Below are positions 48,213 to 54,936 of a stretch of 64,000 nt of DNA, piece after piece. Numbering within the stretch: position 1 is the first letter of the stretch; every line of letters starts with the position of its first letter. Made by a program: the position numbers and the translations under genes. Source of the stretch: Tangfeifania diversioriginum (lineage in GTDB: Bacteria > Bacteroidota > Bacteroidia > Bacteroidales > Prolixibacteraceae); NCBI RefSeq assembly GCF_900141875.1, contig NZ_FQZE01000019.1:33920-97919 (forward strand). Reading direction: 5' to 3'. The notes below the pieces were generated by a model. The model saw nothing but the letters and a program-made list of their open reading frames with translations. It was not told the origin of the DNA and did not search any database.

Positions 48213-48398
48213 ATGATGGTGGGATTAAATCCTGAAAGAATACTGCAAGGCCTAATGCAACTGTAAACCCAAAAAACCGGCGAAGAACGGAATTTCAGTT
48301 TGGTCGGCGATTATTCCATGCCAAATGTGAGTGAAAAGGTGGTAAGGATTATTCTGGGATATGTTGACTATATTAAACGTACCGTCTGGAGCGTGTAG
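48213..48398 (+). pseudogene. 3' fragment of an fnlC-like gene (copy A)
   Basis: The frame reads MMVGLNPERILQGLMQL, a stop, then TQKTGEERNFSLVGDYSMPN and on to IKRTVWSV. This matches the end of the intact fnlC at 63175-63358, including the final WSV and the following CACAGAGT repeat. An internal stop and loss of all upstream sequence make it a remnant. Just before it, ATG 48184 opens MKMIIFGVG and then stops, probably a stub of another gene. Confidence 0.8.
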
Positions 48399-48422
48399 TT
48401 ACACAGAGTAACACTGTGAAAC
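48399..48422 (+). repeat. CACAGAGT/CACTGTG repeat (F1), copy 1
   Basis: TTACACAGAGT followed by AACACTGTGAAAC, directly after fnlC fragment A in the same position as the copy after intact fnlC (63359). A degenerate second half (GTGTAATCTGTG) extends to about 48445. Confidence 0.75.
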
Positions 48423-48507
48423 AGAAAAAACGTGTAATCTGTGTTCAATTTCCCCTCACTCCGGGTTCAACTGAAGTATATTAATGTTTTCAAGACAATA
48501 TATGTTT

Positions 48508-48568
48508 GCCAAATACGGAAGTAAAAATGCGCCAAACGCGGAAGTGTAAGCTTGCCAAATCCGGAAGT
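48508..48568 (+). repeat. Three iterons, 23-bp period, before the DUF4143 gene
   Basis: GCCAAATACGGAAGT (48508), GCCAAACGCGGAAGT (48531) and GCCAAATCCGGAAGT (48554) repeat with exactly 23-bp spacing, 46 bp before the ATG. Regular spacing near two helical turns suggests a binding site for a protein, possibly autoregulation. Confidence 0.7.
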
Positions 48569-48613
48569 AATACGATATTTGCAGCAAATGAAAAACATTT
48601 TAATATAAGCAGA

Positions 48614-49876
48614 ATGAACTATTTGTCAAGATTATGCGATGCTGAATTGCAATTGGCATTACAATCTGCAGGTGCGGTGCTCATTGAAGGGGCTAAATGG
48701 TGCGGAAAAACAAGTACTGCAAGCAACGCTTCACGCAGTGTGCTGTTTATGCAAGACCCCGACAATGCAAGGTCGTACCAGGCTATGGCCGATACCAAAG
48801 CATCTTTACTTCTCAAGGGAGAAACACCACGACTGATAGATGAGTGGCAAATGGCTCCCGTATTATGGGATGCTGTTCGGTTCGAAGTGGACAAAAGAGC
48901 TGAACCAGGCCAGTTTATTTTAACGGGGTCAGCTGTACCTTCAGACAATGTTACTGCACATACCGGTACAGGTCGGATATCGCGCCTGATGATGCGCCCC
49001 ATGAGCCTTTTTGAGTCTTTTGAGTCGAACGGCGCAGTATCATTGCGCGCATTGTTCAATGGTGAACAGGAGGATGCAGGGGCGATGTCGGATTTAAGCA
49101 TCGAAAAAATTGCTTTCGTTTTGTGCCGGGGCGGCTGGCCCGCAAGTATTAAGATGCCCGATGCTCCGGCTTTGCGAATGGCATTGGATTATGTGGAAGC
49201 AGTAATAAACTACGATGTGTCGCAGGTTGACAACATAGAGAAAAATCCCGACAGGGTGCGTTTGCTGTTGCGTTCCCTGGCTCGTAACATCACCACCTCA
49301 GCCACCTATCAAACCATTAGTGCCGACATGGAAGCAACCGACTTAACCATATCCGACAAAACAATAAGCGCCTATTTGAATGCACTGCGCCGCATTTTTG
49401 TGGTAGAAGATCTACCGGCATGGTCACCTTCGTTACGCTCAAAAACAGCCATTCGAACTTCAGCAAAAAGGCATTTTGTCGATCCGTCTGTTGCCACTGC
49501 AGTGCTGCGAACAAATCCCGAAGGTATTTTAAACGACTTTCAATATTTTGGTTTCCTGTTTGAAGCCTTGTGTACCCGCGACATTCGGGTTTATGCGCAA
49601 ACAAACGATGGCGATGTGTTTCATTATCGCGATAAAAGTGGCCTGGAGGCCGATTTGATTGTGCGCCTTCGCAATGGCCGGTGGGCCGCAATAGAAGTGA
49701 AACTTGGTAAAAAACAAATTGACGAAGCTGCTGAAAACCTCCTGGCGCTCAAGGCCCGGATCGACGAAGATAAAATGGGCGAAGCTTCGTTTCTAATGGT
49801 CATCACCGGCGGGCAATATGCTTATCGGCGGAAGGATGGCGTTTGGGTGGTCCCCATCGGATGCCTGAGGAATTAA
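48614..49876 (+). CDS. DUF4143-type AAA ATPase
   Basis: A 420-residue ATPase starting MNYLSRLCDAEL. Walker A is EGAKWCGKTS (about residue 25), Walker B RLIDEWQ, sensor ILTGSA. The C-terminal DUF4143 half ends in a PD-(D/E)XK-like core, LEADLIVRLRNGRWAAIEVKLG (Asp then ExK). Members are common accessory genes of unclear function. A frame extending back to 48506 runs through the iterons and is rejected. The gene lies between two fnlC 3' fragments, so it looks inserted into this locus. Confidence 0.85.
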   Translation: MNYLSRLCDAELQLALQSAGAVLIEGAKWCGKTSTASNASRSVLFMQDPDNARSYQAMADTKASLLLKGETPRLIDEWQMAPVLWDAVRFEVDKRAEPGQFILTGSAVPSDNVTAHTGTGRISRLMMRPMSLFESFESNGAVSLRALFNGEQEDAGAMSDLSIEKIAFVLCRGGWPASIKMPDAPALRMALDYVEAVINYDVSQVDNIEKNPDRVRLLLRSLARNITTSATYQTISADMEATDLTISDKTISAYLNALRRIFVVEDLPAWSPSLRSKTAIRTSAKRHFVDPSVATAVLRTNPEGILNDFQYFGFLFEALCTRDIRVYAQTNDGDVFHYRDKSGLEADLIVRLRNGRWAAIEVKLGKKQIDEAAENLLALKARIDEDKMGEASFLMVITGGQYAYRRKDGVWVVPIGCLRN

Positions 49877-49922
49877 ACTTAACCTTATTAAAAATCAGTG
49901 CAAATCAATAGAATGTTATTGT

Positions 49923-50051
49923 AAAACCGGCGAAACAAGAAACTTCCGGCAGGTGGCCGACTACTCCATGCCCAATGTGAGTGATAAAGTAGCCCGGATA
50001 ATCGTAAGCTATACCGATTATATTAAACGAACGGTTTGGAGCGAAGAATAG
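49923..50051 (+). pseudogene. 3' fragment of an fnlC-like gene (copy B)
   Basis: Reads KTGETRNFRQVADYSMPNV through YTDYIKRTVWSEE and a stop, nearly the same as the end of intact fnlC (KTGEKRNFRQVADYSMPNV). No upstream coding part is present. With fragment A it brackets the DUF4143 gene in direct orientation. Confidence 0.82.
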
Positions 50052-50062
50052 AACGCTGATAA

Positions 50063-50085
50063 CCACAGTACGCTTCGCTATGTGG
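50063..50085 (+). repeat. Left inverted repeat flanking AlbA_2 gene 1
   Basis: CCACAGTACGCTTCGCTATG plus TGG, 23 bp. Its reverse complement matches 51601-51623 with one mismatch. It lies 178 bp before the ATG within a degenerate relative of the AACGCAG...CAGCGTTCC repeat. Confidence 0.65.
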
Positions 50086-50263
50086 CAGGCAGAGATTTGG
50101 CAGAGGAACACAGATGAAGAAATCAGGGTTAATCAGCGCGTTGCACCGGCAACCTGCGTCCAAATAATCAGCTTAAACTGCGTTCCATTAAAAGTAACCA
50201 GCATAAATTCGTAAAATTCACGTGTCGCCCGAGCAACCTGCGTTCCATTAAAAAAACAGAACA
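50086..50263 (+). repeat. Degenerate CAGCGTTCC-type leader before AlbA_2 gene 1
   Basis: Contains CAACCTGCGTTCCATTAAAA in two versions and AATCAGCGCGTTGCACC. These resemble the end of the 150-bp repeats at 59.8, 61.5 and 62.1 kb (GGCGACCAGCGTTCCAAT), so the leader may be an old member of the same family. Confidence 0.5.
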
Positions 50264-51586
50264 ATGATGAAAGAATCACAAATATCAGAATTCAAAGTGA
50301 GTTGGCGCGATGAGTACCTAAAACATTTATGTGCTTTTGCAAATACCCAGGGGGGCAGGCTATTCATTGGAGTTGCAGATAATGGAAGTGTGGTAGGCGT
50401 AAAGGAAATTAAGAAATTACTTGAGGATATACCCAACAAAGCAATCAACTATCTTGGGATCATCGTTGATGTGCATTTAATTGAAAAAGACGGAAAGGAG
50501 TATCTCGAAATAGTCATCCCGCAAAGCAGTGTTCCCATTGCTTACAAAGGAATTTATTACGTTAAAAGCGGAAGCACAAAACAGGAATTAAAAGGCGTGG
50601 AACTTCAGCACTTTATCTTGAAAAAAACGGGGCGAACCTTTGATGAACTACCTGCCGAAGGTGCTGAATTTAGCGATATTGATGAAAAAATAGTCCGAAA
50701 GTTTCTTCGAAAGGCCATCAAAGCAAACCGTCTTTCTCCTGAAGCCGAACCCGATGATCTGCAAAATGTTGTTTCAAACCTGAAACTCATTACAGAATCA
50801 GGTAAACTTAAAAACGCCGCGATACTCATGTTCGGTAAAGACCCTCTTCGGTTCTTTAGTTCTGTAACTTTTAAAATTGGCCGTTTTGGCGATAGTGATC
50901 ATGATCTGAGATTTCAGGATGTAATCGAAGGCAATATTTTTGAAATGCCCGATAAAGTAATCGAAACCCTCCGTGCCAAATATCTTGTATCACCAATCAG
51001 GTATGAAGGCTTACAGCGCATTGAAGAATTGGAGTATCCTGAGGATGCTCTAAGGGAAGCTATCCTGAATGCAGTCATCCATAAAGACTACACAGGCGTT
51101 CACATACAGTTGAGTGTTTATAACGATAAAATTATCTTGTGGAACCCTGGAAAGCTTCCGGTAGAGATAGCGGTTGACGATTTGAAACGTAAACACCCCT
51201 CTATTCCCCGGAACAAATACATTGCAGATATTTTCTTTAAGGCTGGCTACGTAGAAGCATGGGGCAGGGGGATTCAAAAAATTATAAGTGGTTTTATTAA
51301 GGCCGGACATCCGGAACCAACATTTGAAGAATTGGCCGGGGGTATGCAAGTGACACTATATAAAAGTGTGGAGAAAAGTGTGGAGAAAAGTGTGGAGAAA
51401 AGTGTGGAGAAAATAGTCCTGTTAATTGAAAACAATCCCAAAATTACGCAAATAGAATTAGCTGAAGCAACCGGGCTTTCGCGGCGTGGGGTTGAGAAAA
51501 ATATTACTAAACTGAAAAAAGAAGGTAGAATAATACGCATTGGCCCGGCCAGAGGAGGACGATGGGAGGTAAAGAAACAGAAATAA
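50264..51586 (+). CDS. AlbA_2/Schlafen-type regulator with ATPase-like and wHTH domains (1)
   Basis: A 440-residue protein of the putative DNA-binding/ATP-binding family. Residues about 5-115 are the AlbA_2 domain (SEFKVSWRDEYLKHLCAFAN, GGRLFIGVADNGSVVGV); about 245-345 a HATPase_c_4 domain (ALREAILNAVIHKDYTG, AWGRGIQKI); a KSVE tetrapeptide repeated four times at about 366-382; then a winged helix (TQIELAEATGLSRRGVEKNI). The linker is encoded by a 12-bp tandem repeat at 51361-51412. Such proteins are frequent accessory genes; function is unproven. Inverted 23-bp repeats lie on both sides. Confidence 0.83.
   Translation: MMKESQISEFKVSWRDEYLKHLCAFANTQGGRLFIGVADNGSVVGVKEIKKLLEDIPNKAINYLGIIVDVHLIEKDGKEYLEIVIPQSSVPIAYKGIYYVKSGSTKQELKGVELQHFILKKTGRTFDELPAEGAEFSDIDEKIVRKFLRKAIKANRLSPEAEPDDLQNVVSNLKLITESGKLKNAAILMFGKDPLRFFSSVTFKIGRFGDSDHDLRFQDVIEGNIFEMPDKVIETLRAKYLVSPIRYEGLQRIEELEYPEDALREAILNAVIHKDYTGVHIQLSVYNDKIILWNPGKLPVEIAVDDLKRKHPSIPRNKYIADIFFKAGYVEAWGRGIQKIISGFIKAGHPEPTFEELAGGMQVTLYKSVEKSVEKSVEKSVEKIVLLIENNPKITQIELAEATGLSRRGVEKNITKLKKEGRIIRIGPARGGRWEVKKQK
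51361..51412 (+). repeat. 12-bp tandem repeat inside AlbA_2 gene 1
   Basis: Four copies of AAAAGTGTGGAG, encoding KSVE. As the unit is a multiple of three, slippage would change linker length without breaking the frame. Confidence 0.9.
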
Positions 51587-51600
51587 AACGGTTTTGAAAT

Positions 51601-51623
51601 CCACGTAGCGAAGCGTACTGTGG
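51601..51623 (+). repeat. Right inverted repeat flanking AlbA_2 gene 1
   Basis: CCACGTAGCGAAGCGTACTG plus TGG begins 14 bp after the stop and is the reverse complement of 50063-50085 with one mismatch. Confidence 0.65.
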
Positions 51624-51670
51624 TTACCTGTCCAGCCTTTTGGCAGATCTGCATTCCCAAAAAATAAACC

Positions 51671-52024
51671 ATGAACATCCTTAATTTAATAGGCCACGAT
51701 AAAGAACTCTTCTCCGATGATATTGCCAGCCACGAAAAAGAACTTTCTGAATTTATTGTTTTTTCATAACAAAGCACAGATTGCCACATTGTGGTCCCTT
51801 TGGGACAAATCTGCGCAAGCGAGGGTTCTTCCCGGTTTCTAATAATTGGCGGTGCAGGTTCCATCGGACAGGCCGTTTCCAAAGAAATTTTTAAAAGCAA
51901 ACTGCGAAAAGCCATCCAAACCGTGTTCGATATCCGCAATGCCACACCCCGGGGGTTAAAAGGCGATTATCACCCGCTGGCCGGGCTGCCGCTGGCAAAA
52001 CACCCGTGTGAAGCAAACAAGTGA
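51671..52024 (+). pseudogene. Chimeric remnant: SDR 5' end joined to oxidoreductase 3' end
   Basis: Starts MNILNLIGHDKELFSDDIA and SHEKELSEF, the N-terminus of a nucleotide-sugar dehydratase, then stops at 51767. After a palindromic element (51774-51825) the SDR part resumes as SSRFLIIGGAGSIGQAVSKE (NAD motif GGAGSIG) and joins at about 51900 to RKAIQTVFDIRNATPRGLKG, the last 40 codons of the Gfo/Idh/MocA gene, ending HPCEANK. The order SDR then oxidoreductase is the same as at 63.4-63.9 kb, so both derive from one ancestral arrangement by deletion. Confidence 0.82.
51774..51825 (+). repeat. CAGATTGCC...AAATCTGCGC palindromic element (F3), copy 1
   Basis: Inverted outer parts CAGATT/AAATCTG enclose a hairpin GTCCCTTTGGGAC. 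It interrupts the SDR remnant between SEF and SSRFL. Relatives at 53091-53164 and 54008-54055. Confidence 0.65.
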
Positions 52025-52130
52025 AAAACTGTTAAGACTGTTAGCCTGTTAGGACTGTTAACAAGCTAACCGGATTGGAATAAAATCAAAGATTTTAATG
52101 CGAAACATCATTCCTCAGGATTTTTCCGTA
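52025..52130 (+). repeat. CTGTTAG tail and partial ACCCTGTG-type repeat (copy 2)
   Basis: The tail with GACTGTTAGCCTGTTAGG follows the oxidoreductase fragment, then GGAATAAAATCAAAG and a shortened palindrome. The same order is found after 47994 and 54522. Confidence 0.65.
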
Positions 52131-52131
52131 T

Positions 52132-52162
52132 TTTGTAAATGTACTTTTATTCGTTAAATTTG
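52132..52162 (+). promoter_or_regulatory. Promoter of the PIN toxin-antitoxin module
   Basis: TTTG (52132-52135), 19 bp, TAAATTTG (52155-52162): an exact Bacteroidota -33/-7 arrangement, 16 bp before the antitoxin ATG. The 19-bp spacer TAAATGTACTTTTATT(C/G)GT is almost identical to that before the YoeB module at 54.6 kb. Confidence 0.8.
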
Positions 52163-52178
52163 AAACAAAATTTGAAAA

Positions 52179-52424
52179 ATGGAAACGATAATCACAATAA
52201 AAAAAAATAAACCTGCATATAAAGCACTCATCCTCATTGCCAAAGAGTTGGAAAAAAATGACCACATTTCAATATCAATTAGCGAAGGAGTTCAAAAAAA
52301 GGAATATCCCAATTTTATTGCCCCTAAAAGAGAGGCCAGTGCCCCGTTTAATCTTTTTGAACATTTGTCAGATTTTCCAACATTAATTGAGTTAAGAAAA
52401 AAAGCATGGCCCAAGGTCTCATAA
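52179..52424 (+). CDS. Antitoxin of a type II module (PIN toxin partner)
   Basis: An 81-residue protein, METIITIKKNKPAYKALILI at the N-terminus, a charged middle and a C-terminal part FEHLSDFPTLIELRKKAWPK that could wrap the toxin. No family is recognised with certainty. The assignment rests on its size, its own promoter and its 19-bp overlap with the PIN-domain gene. Confidence 0.7.
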   Translation: METIITIKKNKPAYKALILIAKELEKNDHISISISEGVQKKEYPNFIAPKREASAPFNLFEHLSDFPTLIELRKKAWPKVS

Positions 52425-52810
52425 TAGTTGACAGTTGTGTCTTTATTAAAGCATTCAGGAAGGATACCCAGGCAAGAAATGACCTTAAAAATATTGAGGG
52501 GAGAACTGCATATTCAATTATAACTCAACTGGAATTGCTTATCGGGGCAAATACCAAAACAAAAAAAGAAGCAATTACCGAAATTTTTGAATCTTACTAT
52601 GGAATTCCTGTAAATGCTGAAATTTCTAAAAAAGCAGTTCAGATTATGCAAACATATATATCCGGACAACAAGTTTTATCTGTTCCCGATTGTCTCATTG
52701 CAGCCACTGCATTAGTCACCGGTTTCCCGCTGTTAACATACAACACCAAAGATTTTAATTTTATCAGGGGCCTTCAACTTTTCAATCAAAAAGATAACAA
52801 GAAAAAATGA
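52406..52810 (+). CDS. PIN-domain (VapC-like) ribonuclease toxin
   Basis: A 134-residue PIN protein. The acidic metal site is readable: Asp in LIIVDSCVFIKA, Glu in TQLELLIGA, Asp in VPDCLIAATA, and Asp in YNTKDFNFI. VapC toxins cleave tRNA or rRNA when their antitoxin is lost. Its ATG overlaps the antitoxin reading frame by 19 bp, typical of translational coupling. The module appears intact. Confidence 0.85.
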   Translation: MAQGLIIVDSCVFIKAFRKDTQARNDLKNIEGRTAYSIITQLELLIGANTKTKKEAITEIFESYYGIPVNAEISKKAVQIMQTYISGQQVLSVPDCLIAATALVTGFPLLTYNTKDFNFIRGLQLFNQKDNKKK

Positions 52811-52944
52811 CAACGAATTGGTGACATCCGGCTCTCATTCCGGTCCTCCCGATAGCTGTCGGGGAAAAACCAGCCACCAGCCACCAGCAATTTTACAGTT
52901 TTTCAATTTAACCATTTGACAATATTTCAATTTCACAATTCCCT

Positions 52945-52952
52945 TATCTTTG
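52945..52952 (+). promoter_or_regulatory. -7 box TATCTTTG before SDR fragment
   Basis: TATCTTTG followed by CCGCCTGAAA, 37 bp before the ATG of the SDR stub at 52989. The same TTATCTTTGCC(G/C)CC(TGAAA) sequence precedes the epimerase stub at 53924 (box at 53876-53883), suggesting both stubs kept original gene-start promoters. Confidence 0.55.
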
Positions 52953-52988
52953 CCGCCTGAAACCAAACTTCGAAGAACATATTTATCA

Positions 52989-53117
52989 TGAACATCCTCA
53001 ACTTAATAGGCCACGATAAAGAACTCTTCACCGATGACATTACTAACCACGAAAAAGAACTTTCTGAATTTATTGTTTTTGCAAAACAAAGCACAGATTG
53101 CGCCATAGCCTCATAGC
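52989..53117 (+). pseudogene. 5' fragment of the SDR gene (copy 2)
   Basis: MNILNLIGHDKELFTDDITN and HEKELSEFIVFAKQSTD match the start of the remnants at 51671 and 63434. The frame runs into an F3 element and stops. The gene is replaced by a toxin-antitoxin module. Confidence 0.8.
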
Positions 53118-53164
53118 GATTCCTATGGAAGGATCGCTTCGCGGCAAATCTGCGCCAGCGGGGG
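53091..53164 (+). repeat. F3 palindromic element, copy 2
   Basis: Starts GCACAGATTGCGCC and ends GGCAAATCTGCGCCAGCG plus GGGG. The interior differs from copy 1 (ATAGCGATTCCTATGG, GATCGCTTCGCGG), but the ends agree. Confidence 0.6.
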
Positions 53165-53171
53165 TAACCTC

Positions 53172-53202
53172 TTTGATTTTAACAACGCTTTTAATACATT
53201 TG
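53172..53202 (+). promoter_or_regulatory. Promoter of the MazF-like module
   Basis: TTTG (53172-53175), 19 bp, TACATTTG (53195-53202). It is followed by a short unsupported 12-codon frame at 53210 and the antitoxin ATG at 53252. Confidence 0.75.
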
Positions 53203-53251
53203 AAAAAAAATGACACCATTAAAGGTTACTTTAGACAATAAAAATTAATAA

Positions 53252-53479
53252 ATGATGAAGACCTTGGTAATAACACCTAAAAGCAAACAATCAGGAGTTT
53301 TTCTTAAAAAACTACTGTCAAAACTTAATGATGTGAAAAGTATTGAAGAAGTGGAAGAAAAAGAAGAAATACCATTTGTTCGTTTATCTGAAAGCTCCCT
53401 CGAAAAAGAATGGAGTAGCGAAGAAGATAGTATTTGGGACACATGGGCGCATGAAAAACTCAAAAATACCCGAAAATGA
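53252..53479 (+). CDS. Antitoxin of a MazF/PemK-like module
   Basis: A 75-residue acidic protein (MMKTLVITPKSKQSGVFLKK, then an EEVEEKEEI stretch and SIWDTWAHEKLKNTRK). A second ATG follows immediately at 53255. It overlaps the MazF-like gene by ATGA at 53476-53479. The C-terminal acidic/aromatic part is the kind that binds MazF, but I recognise no named family. Confidence 0.68.
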   Translation: MMKTLVITPKSKQSGVFLKKLLSKLNDVKSIEEVEEKEEIPFVRLSESSLEKEWSSEEDSIWDTWAHEKLKNTRK

Positions 53480-53809
53480 CCTTTGCAAAAGGCGACATTG
53501 TTATAATTCCTGTCCCATTTACCGATAATAGAGGATATAAACTGCGACCTGCCGTTGTGATTTCAAACGACACTGTACATCAAACCGGCGATGTAATGAT
53601 TGTTCAAATCACCTCCAAACTGAAAACAAGATAATTTGAGTATTTCTATTATGAATGATGATGTAACAGAGAACTTACCGGTAAAGAGTTACATACGGGT
53701 ACATAAAATATTTGTCCTTGAGCAACGATTGATCAAGGGCAGGGTATCAAGCCTTATACCCAAAAAATATATTGAGTTAGTTGAACGGATAAATCAAATT
53801 ATTAAATAG
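53476..53809 (+). pseudogene. MazF/PemK-like toxin, frameshifted
   Basis: MTFAKGDIVIIPVPFTDNRG and YKLRPAVVISND are the standard MazF start. The frame stops at 53632 after KLKTR, while the rest (NLSISIMNDDV, SYIRVHKIFVLEQRLIKGRV, ending IELVERINQIIK) continues in another frame from 53630 to 53809. Loss of two bases (or gain of one) near 53630 explains it. The toxin is probably inactive unless the shift is a sequencing error. Confidence 0.8.
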
Positions 53810-53923
53810 TCTGCTTAAAATTTCCACTAACCAGCACCCAGCAACTTTCTTTAAACTCTGCCCTCTCAATTTCCTTATCTTTGCCCCTGAAAAGAAAAAC
53901 AACAACCATATAACGCAATAAAC

Positions 53924-54025
53924 ATGAAGATTACATTAATTGCCGGTGAGCGCCCGAATTTTATGAAAATTGCACTAATTATTTATGCCATTAAACCCGC
54001 TCAAACGGAGATTACCACATTGTGA
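53924..54025 (+). pseudogene. 5' fragment of a UDP-GlcNAc 2-epimerase-like gene
   Basis: MKITLIAGERPNFMKIALII and YAIKPAQT match the N-terminus of WecB-type non-hydrolysing epimerases. An F3 element begins right after AQT and brings a stop. This is a different epimerase from fnlC, whose N-terminus is MKKLKVLTVVGTRPE. Confidence 0.78.
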
Positions 54026-54055
54026 TCCCTTCGGGACAAATCTGCGCCAGCGGGG
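54008..54055 (+). repeat. F3 palindromic element, copy 3
   Basis: GAGATTACCACATTGTG then ATCCCTTCGGGACAAATCTG and CGCCAGCGGGG. It sits in a gene unrelated to the SDR that carries copies 1 and 2, so F3 moved independently at least twice. Confidence 0.65.
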
Positions 54056-54134
54056 ATAAAGAACTAACCGAAGGAAGGTTTTAAATATTTAATATATATC
54101 ATTAAATTTGCAACAGTACATTTAGCAGACAACT

Positions 54135-54362
54135 ATGATTACCGTAAAAATGACAAGAGCTGAATACGAAGCATATCTTCTTTACCTGAAAGGTATTGAA
54201 GTGATGCGCAATGCAAAAAAAGGTGAAGGCGAGAATTCTTTATTGGATGAATACCTCTCGGATCCCGTAAATGTGAAAGAAATTGAAGCCGGACTTGAGG
54301 ACATTAAAGCCGGGCGTATTTCTTATATTGACCCCGACAATCTATGGAAAAGTATAAGATAG
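54135..54362 (+). CDS. Antitoxin-like protein (module with truncated toxin)
   Basis: A 75-residue protein, MITVKMTRAEYEAYLLYLKG, with a C-terminal GLEDIKAGRISYIDPDNLWK segment of the kind found in RelB/Phd-like antitoxins of Bacteroidota. TAAATTTG at 54103-54110 may be its -7 box. The gene after it (54344) starts like a RelE/YoeB toxin but ends after ten codons. Confidence 0.65.
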   Translation: MITVKMTRAEYEAYLLYLKGIEVMRNAKKGEGENSLLDEYLSDPVNVKEIEAGLEDIKAGRISYIDPDNLWKSIR

Positions 54363-54376
54363 CCATATTCCGATAA
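54344..54376 (+). pseudogene. Stub of a RelE-like toxin
   Basis: MEKYKIAIFR then stop, overlapping the antitoxin end by 19 bp as in intact modules. The rest is replaced by the oxidoreductase 3' fragment. Confidence 0.5.
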
Positions 54377-54396
54377 GTGAAATTCTACTTATATAC

Positions 54397-54522
54397 GACA
54401 CCCAAAAAGCCATCCAAACCGTGTTCGATATCCGCAATGCCACACCCCGTGGGTTAAAAGGCGATTATCACCCGCTGGCCGGGGTGCCGCTGGCAAAGCA
54501 CCCGTTTGAAGCAAATAAGTGA
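54397..54522 (+). pseudogene. 3' fragment of the Gfo/Idh/MocA gene (copy 3)
   Basis: DTQKAIQTVFDIRNATPRGL through HPFEANK, then the CTGTTAG tail (54523-54577) and a partial ACCCTGTG repeat. It is very close to the end of the intact gene at 47994. Confidence 0.85.
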
Positions 54523-54630
54523 AAAACGGTTAAGACTGTTAGCATGTTAATCTGTTAGGACTGTTAAAAAGCTAAACGGATTTACCCTGTGAAATAAAAT
54601 CAAAGATTTTGATGCACAGCATCTACGTAT

Positions 54631-54661
54631 TTTGTAAATGTACTTTTATTGGTTAATTTTG
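54631..54661 (+). promoter_or_regulatory. Promoter of the YoeB-like module
   Basis: TTTG (54631-54634), 19 bp, TAATTTTG (54654-54661), 16 bp before the antitoxin ATG. The spacer is nearly the same as in the PIN module promoter. Confidence 0.8.
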
Positions 54662-54677
54662 AAATAAAATTGGTAAA

Positions 54678-54923
54678 ATGGAAGCAATATTTAAAATAGA
54701 ACCCACTGAATTTAATCAAAAATTATTTCAAAATATCAAAAAGATGTTTGAAGGGAAAAATGTTACCATTACTATCTCTACTGAATTTGACGAAACAGAC
54801 TATTTGAATGCAAATCAGGCAAACAGGAAACATTTGCTCGAAAATCTGGCACAGGAACCAACGGTCAGGTTCACTCCTGAAGAATTTGACCGACACGTTG
54901 AAAAGCTTTTGAAAGATTCATAG
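54678..54923 (+). CDS. Antitoxin of a YoeB-like module
   Basis: An 81-residue protein, MEAIFKIEPTEFNQKLFQNI, with a central TITISTEFDETDYL segment and C-terminal RFTPEEFDRHVEKLLKDS. It precedes the YoeB-like toxin by 13 bp. The assignment is by context; the sequence is a typical small Bacteroidota antitoxin. Confidence 0.75.
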   Translation: MEAIFKIEPTEFNQKLFQNIKKMFEGKNVTITISTEFDETDYLNANQANRKHLLENLAQEPTVRFTPEEFDRHVEKLLKDS

Positions 54924-54936
54924 CCCTTTCTTAAAA

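Noticed and set aside
51361..51412. Tandem repeats in AlbA_2 genes considered as phase-variation switches
   Set aside because: The 12-bp unit preserves the frame, so copy change cannot switch the gene off; only length variation is plausible.
51274..51945. Minus-strand open frame with repeated TLFS residues
   Set aside because: The repeats are the reverse reading of the KSVE linker in AlbA_2 gene 1; no independent support.
53210..53248. 12-codon frame between promoter and MazF-module antitoxin
   Set aside because: Too short and without similarity; could be a leader peptide but nothing supports it.
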